Assembly (NCBI RefSeq): GCF_000341225.1
Contig: NZ_ANAC01000017.1
Span: 62,001 to 126,000, forward strand
Reading direction: 5' to 3'
From: Nocardiopsis alba DSM 43377
Lineage (GTDB): Bacteria; Actinomycetota; Actinomycetes; Streptosporangiales; Streptosporangiaceae
Length of the DNA: 64,000 nucleotides
Every line of letters begins with the position of its first letter. Within the stretch, counting starts at the first letter, position 1. Of this stretch, positions 54,407 through 64,000 are shown in pieces. The notes beneath the pieces are model-generated. The model was not told the DNA's origin and made no database searches. It saw only the letters and a program-made list of their open reading frames with translations. Both the position numbers and the translations under genes were made by a program.

Positions 54407-55588
54407 GTGGAAGAACCGCTGATCGAACGAATGCGCGCGTACGGCGAGACCATCTTCGCCGAGATGACGCGCCTGGCCGTCGAGACCGAATCCGTCAACC
54501 TGGGGCAGGGGTTCCCCGACACCGACGGGCCTCGAAGCCTGCTGGAGAACGCCTCGCGTCACATCCTCGAGGGGGTGAACCAGTACCCTCCGGGGCCGGG
54601 GCGCCCCGAACTGCGTCGGGCCGTGAGTCGTTACCGCTCCCGTCACTACGGGTTGGACTTCGACCCGGACTCCGAGGTGTACGTGACCGTCGGGGCGACC
54701 GCCGGTATCGCGGCCTCGTTGCTGGCCCTGGTGGAGCGCGGCGACGAGGTGATCGTCTTCGAGCCCATGTACGACTCCTACGCGGCGATGATCTCCCTGG
54801 CCGGCGGGGAGCGTCGGCCGGTGGCGCTGCGTCGGGATCCCGAGAGCGGACGCTTCACCTTCGACCCGGCCGAACTGCGGGCCGCCGTCACCCCGCGGAC
54901 CCGGCTCGTCATGGTCAACACCCCGCACAACCCGACCGGAACGGTCTTCACCTCCGCCGAGTTGGAGGAGATCGCGGCCGTGTGCCGTGAGCACGACCTG
55001 ATCGCGGTCACCGACGAGGTGTACGAGTTCCTCACCTTCGACGACCGTCGCCATGTGCCCCTCGCGTCCCTGCCCGGTATGCGCGAACGGACCCTGTCGA
55101 TCTCCTCGGTCGGCAAGATGTTCGCCGTCACCGCCTGGAAGACGGGGTGGGTGACCGGCCCCGAGCCGTTGGTGCGGGCCGTGCGCACGGTCAACCAGTT
55201 CCTCACCTTCTCCGCGAACGGCGCCCTCCAACTCGCGATCGCGGACGCGATCGAGGGCGAAGGGGAGTGGATCGAGGCCCAACGTCTGTCCCTCCAGGGC
55301 AAACGCGACCGGTTGGCCGAGGGGCTGGGCGACGCCGGGTTCGATGTGAACGTGTGCGAGGGCACCTACTTCCTGATGGCCGACATCCGGCCGCTGGGCT
55401 ATCGGGACGGTGAGGACCTCGCGCGGGCCCTGCCCGCCGCGGCCGGGGTCGCCGCCGTACCGGCCAAGGTCTTCTACGACCACCAGGACGAGGGGCGACA
55501 CCTGCTGCGCTTCGCCTTCTGCAAGAAGGACGAGGTGTTGGACGAGGCCGTCGCCCGGCTGAGGCGCTGGCACCGCGACGCGGGCTGA
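54407..55588 (+). CDS. Class I/II PLP aminotransferase
   Basis: The 393-residue fold type I aminotransferase includes NLGQGFPDTDGP (about 30), a VGATAGIAASLLALV phosphate-side segment, NTPHNPTGTVF (about 170) and TDEVYEFLTFDD. The PLP lysine is in SSVGKMFAVTAWKTGW (about 227-242). The pattern is that of the kynurenine/cysteine-S-conjugate and N-succinyl-diaminopimelate (DapC-like) group. The exact amino donor cannot be read from the sequence; methionine-, glutamine- or succinyl-DAP-type substrates are possible. GTG 54407 starts right at the conserved N-terminus. It stands alone after the cdsA terminator. Confidence 0.85.
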   Translation: MEEPLIERMRAYGETIFAEMTRLAVETESVNLGQGFPDTDGPRSLLENASRHILEGVNQYPPGPGRPELRRAVSRYRSRHYGLDFDPDSEVYVTVGATAGIAASLLALVERGDEVIVFEPMYDSYAAMISLAGGERRPVALRRDPESGRFTFDPAELRAAVTPRTRLVMVNTPHNPTGTVFTSAELEEIAAVCREHDLIAVTDEVYEFLTFDDRRHVPLASLPGMRERTLSISSVGKMFAVTAWKTGWVTGPEPLVRAVRTVNQFLTFSANGALQLAIADAIEGEGEWIEAQRLSLQGKRDRLAEGLGDAGFDVNVCEGTYFLMADIRPLGYRDGEDLARALPAAAGVAAVPAKVFYDHQDEGRHLLRFAFCKKDEVLDEAVARLRRWHRDAG

Positions 55589-55620
55589 ACCCTGCGGGGC
55601 GGCCCGTCCCGCCGCTCCTC

Positions 55621-56805
55621 TCAGAGGTGTTCGGTGAGGAAGTCGTCGATCGTGTGCCGGGTGATCTGGGAGGCGAGGCCGCCCCAGTTGAGGTCGAACA
55701 TGTGCTCGGTCCACGGCAGCTCCAGATGCCGGTGGGGCACGCCGGCCTCGGCGAGGCGGGCGACGAACCGACGGTTGTCCTCGGGGTCGACGAACAGGTC
55801 GTGGCCGGCCGTGACGACCAGGGTCGCGGGGGAGTCTCCGGTGACGTCGAGGATCGGGGACATGGCCTCGTACTCCTCGGGGAACTCCGTCACCGGGCCG
55901 CCGACCATTCGTTCGCTCGACTCCAGCAACTCGTCGCCGAGGGGGGAGCGGCGCTGGCGCCAGGGGACCTCGGGGGCGTCGGCGGTGCCGTCCGTGGCCG
56001 AGTACCAGGCCACGACGGCGGTCGCCTCGGGGACCTCGGTGTCACAGGAGGGCGGGATCCGGTCGTCGTAGGTCGCGAGCAGGGCCAGAAGGCCGCCGGC
56101 CGACTGGCCGGTGACGGCGATCCGTTCCGGATCCCCGCCGTGTTCCGCGGCCTGTTCTCGAACCCGGCCGAGGGCGCAGCGCACGTCCGCGACCGATTCC
56201 TCCCAGGCACCGTCGGGGAAGAAGCGGTAGTCGACGTCGAACACCACCCGGTCTCCGTCGGCCAGCCAGGTGTCCCAGCGCGGCAGCAGACTCTGGGGGA
56301 GGTCGTCGGCGCCGCCGTGGACGTTGACGACCACGGGCAGGGGTTCGGTACCGGGGGAGGTGGGTTCCCATACGTCCATGAGCAGTTCCTCCCCGTCCAC
56401 CCGGTGGTAGGTCAGGGTCGTGGGCTCCCGGTCGGTCGAGGTGGCCAGGCCCGCGGTGTACTCGCCGAGGGAGAGCGGCGCTCCTTCGGCGCGCGCGGTG
56501 TTCCACAGCGAGGCGGAGGGCACCAGGGCCGTAATCAGCAGTAGGGCGTTGACCGTGGCGAACCCGGTGGTGACGCGGGTGCGCCCTCCCCGTCCGGCCG
56601 AGAGCGCGAGGAGGAGACCGAGCAGCGCGGGCAGTGTGAGGAAGAGGGAGAACTCCAGGGTGAGGAGGGCGTACTGCCAGCCCTCCCAGGAGAGCGGGGG
56701 AGCCAGGACCAGGGCGAGGGCGGCGACCCCGGGCAGGGTGAGGAGCCCGGACGAGATCAGGGCCGCGCGCCGGAGGCGGGGGTGGGGAGGAGGTGTGTCG
56801 GGCAT
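55621..56805 (-). CDS. Membrane-anchored alpha/beta hydrolase (esterase)
   Basis: The 394-residue protein has three hydrophobic segments in the first 110 residues (RAALISSGLLTLPGVAAL; LEFSLFLTLPALLGLLLAL; FATVNALLLITALV) and then an alpha/beta hydrolase domain of the BD-FAE/hormone-sensitive-lipase type. The oxyanion motif is VVVNVHGGADD (about 185), the nucleophile Ser is in VTGQSAGGLLAL (about 245), the acid Asp in DLFVDPEDNRRF (about 345) and the His in TEHMFD (about 375). It probably acts on an ester on the outer face. It is divergent from a TetR-type regulator with a large palindrome between them, so it is likely repressed by that protein. GAAAGGA lies before ATG 56805. Confidence 0.85.
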   Translation of the reverse strand: MPDTPPPHPRLRRAALISSGLLTLPGVAALALVLAPPLSWEGWQYALLTLEFSLFLTLPALLGLLLALSAGRGGRTRVTTGFATVNALLLITALVPSASLWNTARAEGAPLSLGEYTAGLATSTDREPTTLTYHRVDGEELLMDVWEPTSPGTEPLPVVVNVHGGADDLPQSLLPRWDTWLADGDRVVFDVDYRFFPDGAWEESVADVRCALGRVREQAAEHGGDPERIAVTGQSAGGLLALLATYDDRIPPSCDTEVPEATAVVAWYSATDGTADAPEVPWRQRRSPLGDELLESSERMVGGPVTEFPEEYEAMSPILDVTGDSPATLVVTAGHDLFVDPEDNRRFVARLAEAGVPHRHLELPWTEHMFDLNWGGLASQITRHTIDDFLTEHL

Positions 56806-56819
56806 GACGACGTCCTTTC

Positions 56820-56849
56820 TGATACGTATGTATCGATACGAACGTATCA
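56820..56849. promoter_or_regulatory. Candidate TetR operator (30-bp palindrome)
   Basis: TGATACGTATGTATC (56820-56834) faces GATACGAACGTATCA (56835-56849); 13 of 15 positions are complementary. It sits 15 bases upstream of the esterase start and 28 bases upstream of the regulator start, ideally placed to control both. Confidence 0.85.
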
Positions 56850-56877
56850 GAAGGGTCCGGTATGCCAGAATGAGCGG

Positions 56878-57486
56878 GTGCCGAAGGTCGTGGACAGAGA
56901 GAGCCGTCGTCGGAGCGTGGCCGAGGCGATCCATCGGATCGCGGCCCGCGAGGGGCTCGAAGGGGTCAGTGTCAGGGTGGTCGCCGCCGAGGCCGGCCTG
57001 TCCGCCGGTGCCGTCCAACGCGAATTCCCCACCAAGGACGACCTGCTCCTCTTCGCCCTGGAGACCTCCGTGGACGAGGTCGCCGCCCGCTTCTCCCGTA
57101 TCCGGATCGGCCCCGATGCCCTGACCTTCGCCGAGGGGTTGCGCGCCGTCCTCACCGACCTGTTGCCCACCGACGAGCGCCGCCGCGCCCAGGCCCGGAT
57201 CTGGGCGGCCTTCTACGCCCGCGCGGCCGTGGACCCGGCCTTCGCGAAGGTGCTCTCCGATCTGGACGCCCGCGCTCGCGCGAACCTGGCGCTCGCGCTC
57301 GGCTACGCCCGCGACCAGGGGGAGCTCGCCGTGGACCGGGACCCCGCGGCCGTGGCCGAACTGCTCCTCGTGGTCATCGACGGGCTCTGGTTCTCCTGCG
57401 CCCGTCTGCCCGAAGGGGACCCACCGGACCATCTCCATTCCGCCGTGGACGCGGCGGTCGCCCTCATCACCACGAGGACGCGATAA
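56878..57486 (+). CDS. TetR family transcriptional regulator
   Basis: The 202-residue repressor has a TetR DNA-binding domain (about 8-55: SVAEAIHRIAAREGLEGVSV, VAAEAGLSAGAVQREFPTKD) and a helical ligand-binding C-terminal part. The first recognisable start is GTG 56878, with no ribosome-binding site before it. CAGAAT (56866-56871), a possible -10, is only seven bases upstream, so the mRNA may be leaderless. It is divergent from the esterase and probably autoregulated through the palindrome at 56820-56849. The effector is unknown. Confidence 0.88.
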   Translation: MPKVVDRESRRRSVAEAIHRIAAREGLEGVSVRVVAAEAGLSAGAVQREFPTKDDLLLFALETSVDEVAARFSRIRIGPDALTFAEGLRAVLTDLLPTDERRRAQARIWAAFYARAAVDPAFAKVLSDLDARARANLALALGYARDQGELAVDRDPAAVAELLLVVIDGLWFSCARLPEGDPPDHLHSAVDAAVALITTRTR

Positions 57487-57505
57487 CGCGGAAGGTGAAC
57501 CGGAA

Positions 57506-57540
57506 GGGCCCTGGGCGTTCCGGGGGAACGTCCAGGGCCC
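57506..57540. terminator. Bidirectional stem-loop between tetR-type gene and glgB
   Basis: GGGCCCTGGGCGTTCC (57506-57521) pairs with GGAACGTCCAGGGCCC (57525-57540) over 16 positions with one G-T pair, between the convergent regulator and glgB genes. Confidence 0.85.
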
Positions 57541-57564
57541 GGTCTCGAAGACGGCCGGTAGGCC

Positions 57565-59934
57565 TCAGCGGCGCGGTTCGAACCAGACCGCGCCGAGCGG
57601 CGGAAGGGTGATCTCCGCCGAGAACGGCTGTCCGTTCCACTCCCGTTCCTCGGCCTCCACCGTGGTGGGGGCCTCGTGGCCGGAGCCGCCGAACCTCGGG
57701 TCGTCGGAGTTGAGCACGAGGTCCCAGGTCCCGGCCTCGGGAAGGCCGATCCGCCGCTGTGGGCGGGGGACCGGCGAGAAGTTCACCGCGCAGGCCAGCA
57801 CGGATCCGTCCTCCCCATGACGCAGGTAGGAGAGCGTGTTGCCCTCGCGGTCACCGCCGTCCAACCAGCGGAACCCCGCCGGATCGGTGTCCAGCGACCA
57901 CAGCGCGGGCCGGGGCCGGTAGGCGTCGTTGAGCGCCTTCACCAGACGCTGAGCGCCCGCGTGGTGCTCGAACTCCAGCAGCCACCACGGCACGCCCTCG
58001 GGGTGGGACCACTCGTCGCCCTGGGCGATCTCCCCGCCCATGAACAGCAGCTGCTTGCCCGGGTGCGACCACATGAACGACAGCAGTGCCCGCAGGGTCG
58101 CCGCCCGCTGCCACTCGTCGCCGGGCGCCTTGTTGAACAGCGATCGCTTGCCGTGCACCACCTCGTCGTGGGAGAGGGGCAGCACGTAGTTCTCGCTGTA
58201 GGCGTAGACCATCGAGAACGTGATGTCGTCGTGGTGGTACTTGCGGTGGATCGGCTCCTTCTTCACGTACTCCAGGGAGTCGTGCATCCACCCCATGTTC
58301 CACTTGAGGCCGAACCCGAGACCGCCGTGGTCGACCGGCCTCGTCACCCCCGTGTACGCGGTCGACTCCTCCGCGATCATCGCCACGCTGGGGTTGCGGC
58401 GGTACACCGTGGTGTTGAGCTCCTTGAGGAAATCGATCGCCTCCAGGTTCTCCCGCCCGCCGAACACGTTCGGCTCCCATTCGCCGGAGTCCCGCGAGTA
58501 GTCGAGGTAGATCATCGAGGCGACCGCGTCCACGCGCAGCCCGTCGATGTGGAACTCCTCCAACCAGTACAGGGCGTTGGCGACGAGGAAGTTGCGCACC
58601 TCGGTCCGCCCGTAGTTGAAGATGAGCGTGCCCCAGTCCGGGTGCTCGCCGCGGCGCGGGTCCGGGTGCTCGTACAGAGCGGTCCCGTCGAACCGGGCCA
58701 GCGCCCACTCGTCCTTGGGGAAGTGCGCCGGAACCCAGTCCAGGAGCACCCCGATCCCGGCCTCGTGCAGCGCGTTCACCAGGTGACGGAACTCGTCCGG
58801 CGACCCGAAACGCGGCGTGGGCGCGTAGTAGGAGGTGACCTGGTAACCCCAGGAGCCGTCGAACGGGTGCCCCGCCACCGGCAGGAACTCCACGTGGGTG
58901 AAGCCCATCTCGACGACGTAGGAGACCAGACGCTCGGCGAGCTCGGTGTAGGAAAGGCCGGGGCACCAGGAGCCCAGATGCACCTCGTAGACGCTCATCG
59001 GGGCCTTGTGGATCTCCACCCCCTTGCGGTCGGCCATCCACCGCTCGTCGGTCCACACGTGCTCGGAGACGGTGACGACCGAGGCGGTGGCCGGCGGCAT
59101 CTGGGTCCGCCGGGCCATCGGGTCCGCCTTGTCGCGCCAGTGACCGTCGGACCCCAGCAGCTGGAATTTGTACAGGTCGCCGTCGCCCAGGCCGGGAACG
59201 AACAGTTCCCAGACGCCGCTGGAACCGAGGCTGCGCATCGGGTGGGCGATCCCGCTCCAGTAGTTGAAGTCGCCGATCACCCGGACCCCGCGCGCGTCGG
59301 GGGCCCAGACCGCGAATCGGGTCCCCGACACCTCGCCCAGGGTTCCCTCGCGCTCGATGACGTGGGCGCCCAGGGCCCGCCACAACTCCTCGTGACGTCC
59401 CTCGCCGATCAGGTGCAGGTCGAGTTCGCCCAGGGCCGGGGCGTATCGGTAGGAGTCGGCCTCCAGAAGCTCCGGGCCCTCCTCGTAGCGGACGGCCAGA
59501 CGGTAGTCGTCGATCTTCCGGGGCAGGCGCGCCGCGAACACCCCTCGGTGGCGGTGCGGGAGCGCGACCCGGGTGTCGTCGGGCAGGACGGCGTGGACCT
59601 CCAAGGCCCCCGGACGCAGGACCCGCAGGTCGCGGCCGTGCAGGCCGAGGACGGAGTGCGGGTCGTGGTGGTGGCCGTCGACGATCCGGTCGAGCTCGGC
59701 CACCAGGGCGTCGGCCAGAGGGGCCGTCGCCCGAGGCCGTCGGGCCGGGGTCTTCGAACCCGAGCCCTTCGAACCCTTGGATCCGGTCTCGCTCCTCCTC
59801 CGGGTGGTCTTGGCCGTCTTCTCGGCGCCCGCCTTCCTCTCGGTCGGCTTCTTCGCGGCGCTCTCGGACGCTGACGTATGGGTCGAGCGCGGTGGCAATG
59901 CGACTCCGTGTGACTCGTGATGAACGGGTGACAT
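57565..59934 (-). CDS. glgB: 1,4-alpha-glucan branching enzyme
   Basis: The 789-residue GH13 enzyme adds alpha-1,6 branches to the glucan made by GlgE. A CBM48-type N-terminal domain (about 190-290, RFAVWAPDARGVRVIGDFNY) precedes the catalytic barrel. The nucleophile Asp is in IDGLRVDAVASM (about 469), the acid Glu in AMIAEESTAYT (about 524) and a conserved HD in VLPLSHDEVVHGKRSLF (about 590). Before the domains there is an 85-residue Lys/Ser/Arg-rich extension (KKPTERKAGAEKTAKTT and more), probably disordered. It is the last gene of the glgE-treS-mak-glgB operon, 47 bases after mak. Confidence 0.95.
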   Translation of the reverse strand: MSPVHHESHGVALPPRSTHTSASESAAKKPTERKAGAEKTAKTTRRRSETGSKGSKGSGSKTPARRPRATAPLADALVAELDRIVDGHHHDPHSVLGLHGRDLRVLRPGALEVHAVLPDDTRVALPHRHRGVFAARLPRKIDDYRLAVRYEEGPELLEADSYRYAPALGELDLHLIGEGRHEELWRALGAHVIEREGTLGEVSGTRFAVWAPDARGVRVIGDFNYWSGIAHPMRSLGSSGVWELFVPGLGDGDLYKFQLLGSDGHWRDKADPMARRTQMPPATASVVTVSEHVWTDERWMADRKGVEIHKAPMSVYEVHLGSWCPGLSYTELAERLVSYVVEMGFTHVEFLPVAGHPFDGSWGYQVTSYYAPTPRFGSPDEFRHLVNALHEAGIGVLLDWVPAHFPKDEWALARFDGTALYEHPDPRRGEHPDWGTLIFNYGRTEVRNFLVANALYWLEEFHIDGLRVDAVASMIYLDYSRDSGEWEPNVFGGRENLEAIDFLKELNTTVYRRNPSVAMIAEESTAYTGVTRPVDHGGLGFGLKWNMGWMHDSLEYVKKEPIHRKYHHDDITFSMVYAYSENYVLPLSHDEVVHGKRSLFNKAPGDEWQRAATLRALLSFMWSHPGKQLLFMGGEIAQGDEWSHPEGVPWWLLEFEHHAGAQRLVKALNDAYRPRPALWSLDTDPAGFRWLDGGDREGNTLSYLRHGEDGSVLACAVNFSPVPRPQRRIGLPEAGTWDLVLNSDDPRFGGSGHEAPTTVEAEEREWNGQPFSAEITLPPLGAVWFEPRR

Positions 59935-59981
59935 GAGGACGGTCTGTGGGGCGGCCCTCCCGGAGAAGGGCCGCCGAAGGA

Positions 59982-61361
59982 TCAGCGGGGAACCGGTGGG
60001 GCTCCGGCCGCCGTGGCGATGGAGTCCAGCGGGACACGCAGCCAGTCGGGCCGGTTGCGGGCCTCGTACAGGACCTCGTAGACGGCCTTGTCGAACTCGA
60101 AGGCGCGCAGCACCGTCAGGTGCTTGTCCGGGTCGGCTCCGCCGCCGTCGGCGTAGCCCCGGCAGAACGCCTCCCGGTTGCGGCGGGCCCAATCACGCGC
60201 GGCCCAGGCCAGTTCGGGCCGGCCCGGATGGCCGACCATCAGGTAGCCGGCCGCGTAGTCGAAGGAGCGCAGCATCCCGGCGACGTCCCGCAACGGGCTG
60301 GACAGGCGTTGCCGCTCGCGCACCGGAACGGTCGGCTCGCCCTCGAAGTCGAGCAGTACCCACCCCTCCGATGTTCGGATGACCTGCCCCAGGTGATAGT
60401 CGCCGTGGATCCGCTGGATCGGCAGCGGCTCGTCCAATCGGGCGAGGTCGGAGTAGGCCTCCATCACCCGGGGAGCGTGCTCGGCCAGCTCGGGGACCTC
60501 GCCTCCGGCCATCGCCAGTCGCTCCACCATGGCGTCGGCCAACTCGGCGGCCGCGGACGGCGAGAGCACGTCCGTGGGCAGAGTCCGGGCCAGGGAGCTG
60601 TGCACCTGGGCGGTGGTGCGCCCCAGGCTCGCGGCCTCCTCGCCGAAGTCCGCGTCCATGCCCTCCACCAGGGTGCGCACGTTCTCGGTGGCCAATACCC
60701 AGCCGTCGGTGGCGTCCGGGACGAAGGTCTGGAGCAGGGCCAACGTCGTCGGCGAGGTGTGCCCGGACAGATCGGCCTCGATCCATCCGCAGGGGCGCGC
60801 CACGTAGGGCGAACCGGACAACGCCATGTTCAGCTCCAGGTCCGGATTGCGGCCGGGCCAGAGCCTGCGAAAGGTCTTCAGGACGTAGTCGCGCCCGTAG
60901 ACCAACGACGTGTTGGACTGTTCGCCGGTCAGGAGCCGCCCGGCCCCGCAGGGGCGGACCTCGGTGCCGGGCAGGGTGCGGAACCGCACCCTGCCCCGCC
61001 GCTCGGGGTCCTCCTCCGCGGCGAAGCGTTCCAACAGCATCTCCGTGAGCACGGGATCGTGCGCGGCGTCGTACACCACCCTGGGACGGCCGCCGGCGAC
61101 CGGGCAGACGCCTATGGCGGCGCGGGCCAGACGCGGAGGCAGGGACCGGGGCGGCCGGGAACCCAGCATCACCTGGTAGCGGGAACTGAGCCCGCGCTGC
61201 CCCGCCTGCACGACGAGCACGTTCAGGTCGGGCCCGCCGGGGCCGGCCGAGACCAGGGTGTACCTGCTCTCGATCCGGACCCGGCGGATCGGGATCCCCT
61301 TACCGGAGAACCAGCGTTGTCGAGGAAGCCAGACCGCGAGGAGTTCTTCGAGCTGAGACAT
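59982..61361 (-). CDS. mak: Maltokinase (Pep2-type)
   Basis: The 459-residue kinase phosphorylates maltose to maltose 1-phosphate, the donor for GlgE. It has an N-terminal cap (LEELLAVWLPRQRWFSGKG, typical of Mak) and a protein-kinase-like/APH fold. The catalytic loop is IQRIHGDYHLGQV (about 319-331) and the metal site VLLDFEGEP (about 341-349). ATG 61361 is one base after the treS stop (TGACATG), so TreS and Mak are translationally coupled; in some actinobacteria the two are fused. Confidence 0.94.
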   Translation of the reverse strand: MSQLEELLAVWLPRQRWFSGKGIPIRRVRIESRYTLVSAGPGGPDLNVLVVQAGQRGLSSRYQVMLGSRPPRSLPPRLARAAIGVCPVAGGRPRVVYDAAHDPVLTEMLLERFAAEEDPERRGRVRFRTLPGTEVRPCGAGRLLTGEQSNTSLVYGRDYVLKTFRRLWPGRNPDLELNMALSGSPYVARPCGWIEADLSGHTSPTTLALLQTFVPDATDGWVLATENVRTLVEGMDADFGEEAASLGRTTAQVHSSLARTLPTDVLSPSAAAELADAMVERLAMAGGEVPELAEHAPRVMEAYSDLARLDEPLPIQRIHGDYHLGQVIRTSEGWVLLDFEGEPTVPVRERQRLSSPLRDVAGMLRSFDYAAGYLMVGHPGRPELAWAARDWARRNREAFCRGYADGGGADPDKHLTVLRAFEFDKAVYEVLYEARNRPDWLRVPLDSIATAAGAPPVPR

Positions 61362-61362
61362 G

Positions 61363-63279
<1,917 letters not shown>

Positions 63280-63368
63280 CTACTGCTCCCCACCAAGAAT
63301 GTTCGACATCGGATCAACGGGCGTCCGGGCCCGGGCGGCGGCTCCGTCCCGCCGCCGGGTCCCGGGCG

Positions 63369-64000
63369 TCATCTGCCGTTGACGGTGAACACGTGCGCCG
63401 GTCCGGTCGCCGGGTCGAGCCGGACGTAGTTGCTCGCCCGCCACGTGTAGGAGCGTCCGGTCAGCTCGTCGGTCACCTTGAGGTCCTCCTCCCACGTGCG
63501 GCCGATCGACGGCAGGTCCAGATGCACCGTGGCCTCGCGGGCGTGGTGCGGGTCGAGGTTGACGACGACGAGAACGACGTCGTCGGGCTCACCGGGGGCG
63601 CCGGGGCGATGCTTGGAGAAGCAGATCAACTCCGGCCGGTCCACGTGGTGGAACCGCAGGTTGCGCAGCTCGCGCAGGGCGGGATGGGCTCGTCGCAGCT
63701 CGTTGAGCCTGGTGATGAGCGGAGCGATGGTCGTTCCGGAGGCGTCGGCCCCGGCCCAGTCCCTGGGGCGGTACTCGTACTTCTCCGAGTGCAGGTACTC
63801 CTCGCTGCCGGGGTGGGCCGGGGTGTTCTCGCACAGCTCGAAGCCCGAGTAGATCCCCCAGGTCGGGGAGAGCAGGGCCGCCAGGACCGCGCGCGCCTCG
63901 AAGGCCGGTCGACCGCCTCGTTGGAGGTAGGCGTGCAGGATGTCCGGGGTGTTGGCGAACAGGTTGGGTCGAAGGTAGTGCGCGGTCTCCCGGCTGAGCT
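63369..64000 (-). CDS. glgE: GlgE maltosyltransferase, C-terminal part
   Basis: About 210 C-terminal residues of alpha-1,4-glucan:maltose-1-phosphate maltosyltransferase are visible; the start lies beyond the right edge. Reading the - strand gives NLFANTPDILHAYLQ, SPTWGIYSGFELCENTP, the GlgE-specific YLHSEKYEYRPRDW, and a C-terminal beta domain (VVVNLDPHHAREATVHLDLP) ending FTVNGR. GlgE extends alpha-glucan chains with maltose 1-phosphate made by TreS and Mak. Truncation is due only to the window edge. Confidence 0.93.
   Translation of the reverse strand, partial: LSRETAHYLRPNLFANTPDILHAYLQRGGRPAFEARAVLAALLSPTWGIYSGFELCENTPAHPGSEEYLHSEKYEYRPRDWAGADASGTTIAPLITRLNELRRAHPALRELRNLRFHHVDRPELICFSKHRPGAPGEPDDVVLVVVNLDPHHAREATVHLDLPSIGRTWEEDLKVTDELTGRSYTWRASNYVRLDPATGPAHVFTVNGR

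Noticed and set aside
54407..55588. Aminotransferase considered as dapC or a methionine-cycle enzyme
   Set aside because: Motifs fit the broad class I group but no residue pattern or neighbour fixes the substrate, so no symbol was given.

Overview
The window is high-GC DNA from an actinobacterium. The evidence is a typical actinobacterial gene set: a SARP-type activator, the GlgE trehalose-to-glucan pathway, a DUF2469 protein, an FtsY with one N-terminal membrane helix, many GTG starts, and strong GGAGG ribosome-binding sites. The overall feel and the thiopeptide-type genes suggest the order Streptosporangiales, perhaps Nocardiopsis or a relative; that placement is inference. No tRNA, rRNA, insertion sequence, prophage or CRISPR array was seen.

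From 1 to 27.9 kb is a mostly + strand block of housekeeping genes: recG (3' end only), rsmD, coaD, a DUF177 protein, rpmF, rnc, mutM, acyP, smc, ftsY, amtB, ffh, rpsP, khpA, rimM, trmD, rplS, lepB and DUF2469. Two groups interrupt it. One is an L7/L12-like protein and a secreted subtilisin-type protease, both on the - strand (11.1-14.3 kb). The other is a cobalamin-riboswitch-controlled binding protein and permease (14.7-17.0 kb) with no ATPase gene beside them.

From 28.0 to 44.1 kb, between DUF2469 and yraN, lies a biosynthetic island for a ribosomal peptide of the thiopeptide (pyritide) type. It opens with three tandem precursor genes whose 70-71 residue products share a leader and an extraordinary C-terminus of ten cysteines, three serines and one proline. 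Seven genes follow, each overlapping the next by four bases: an E1/ThiF-like protein with a leader-binding domain, a YcaO cyclodehydratase, a SagB-type dehydrogenase, a split LanB-type dehydratase (glutamylation and elimination parts), a likely pyridine synthase, and a second SagB-like protein. A perfect hairpin separates these from a convergent pair (iron-type alcohol dehydrogenase and class III aminotransferase), and a SARP-type regulator is divergent from that pair. The inferred route is cysteine cyclisation to thiazolines, oxidation to thiazoles, tRNA-dependent dehydration of serines, and [4+2] closure to a pyridine macrocycle with leader release. No transporter or obvious self-resistance gene is present.

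From 44.2 to 54.3 kb the conserved block resumes: yraN, comM/yifB, dprA, ridA, xerC, an M23 peptidase (- strand), rpsB, tsf, pyrH, frr and cdsA. Then come a class I aminotransferase, a membrane-anchored esterase divergent from a TetR regulator with a near-perfect 30-bp operator between them, and a - strand glycogen/trehalose operon (glgE, treS, mak, glgB) that runs off the right edge.
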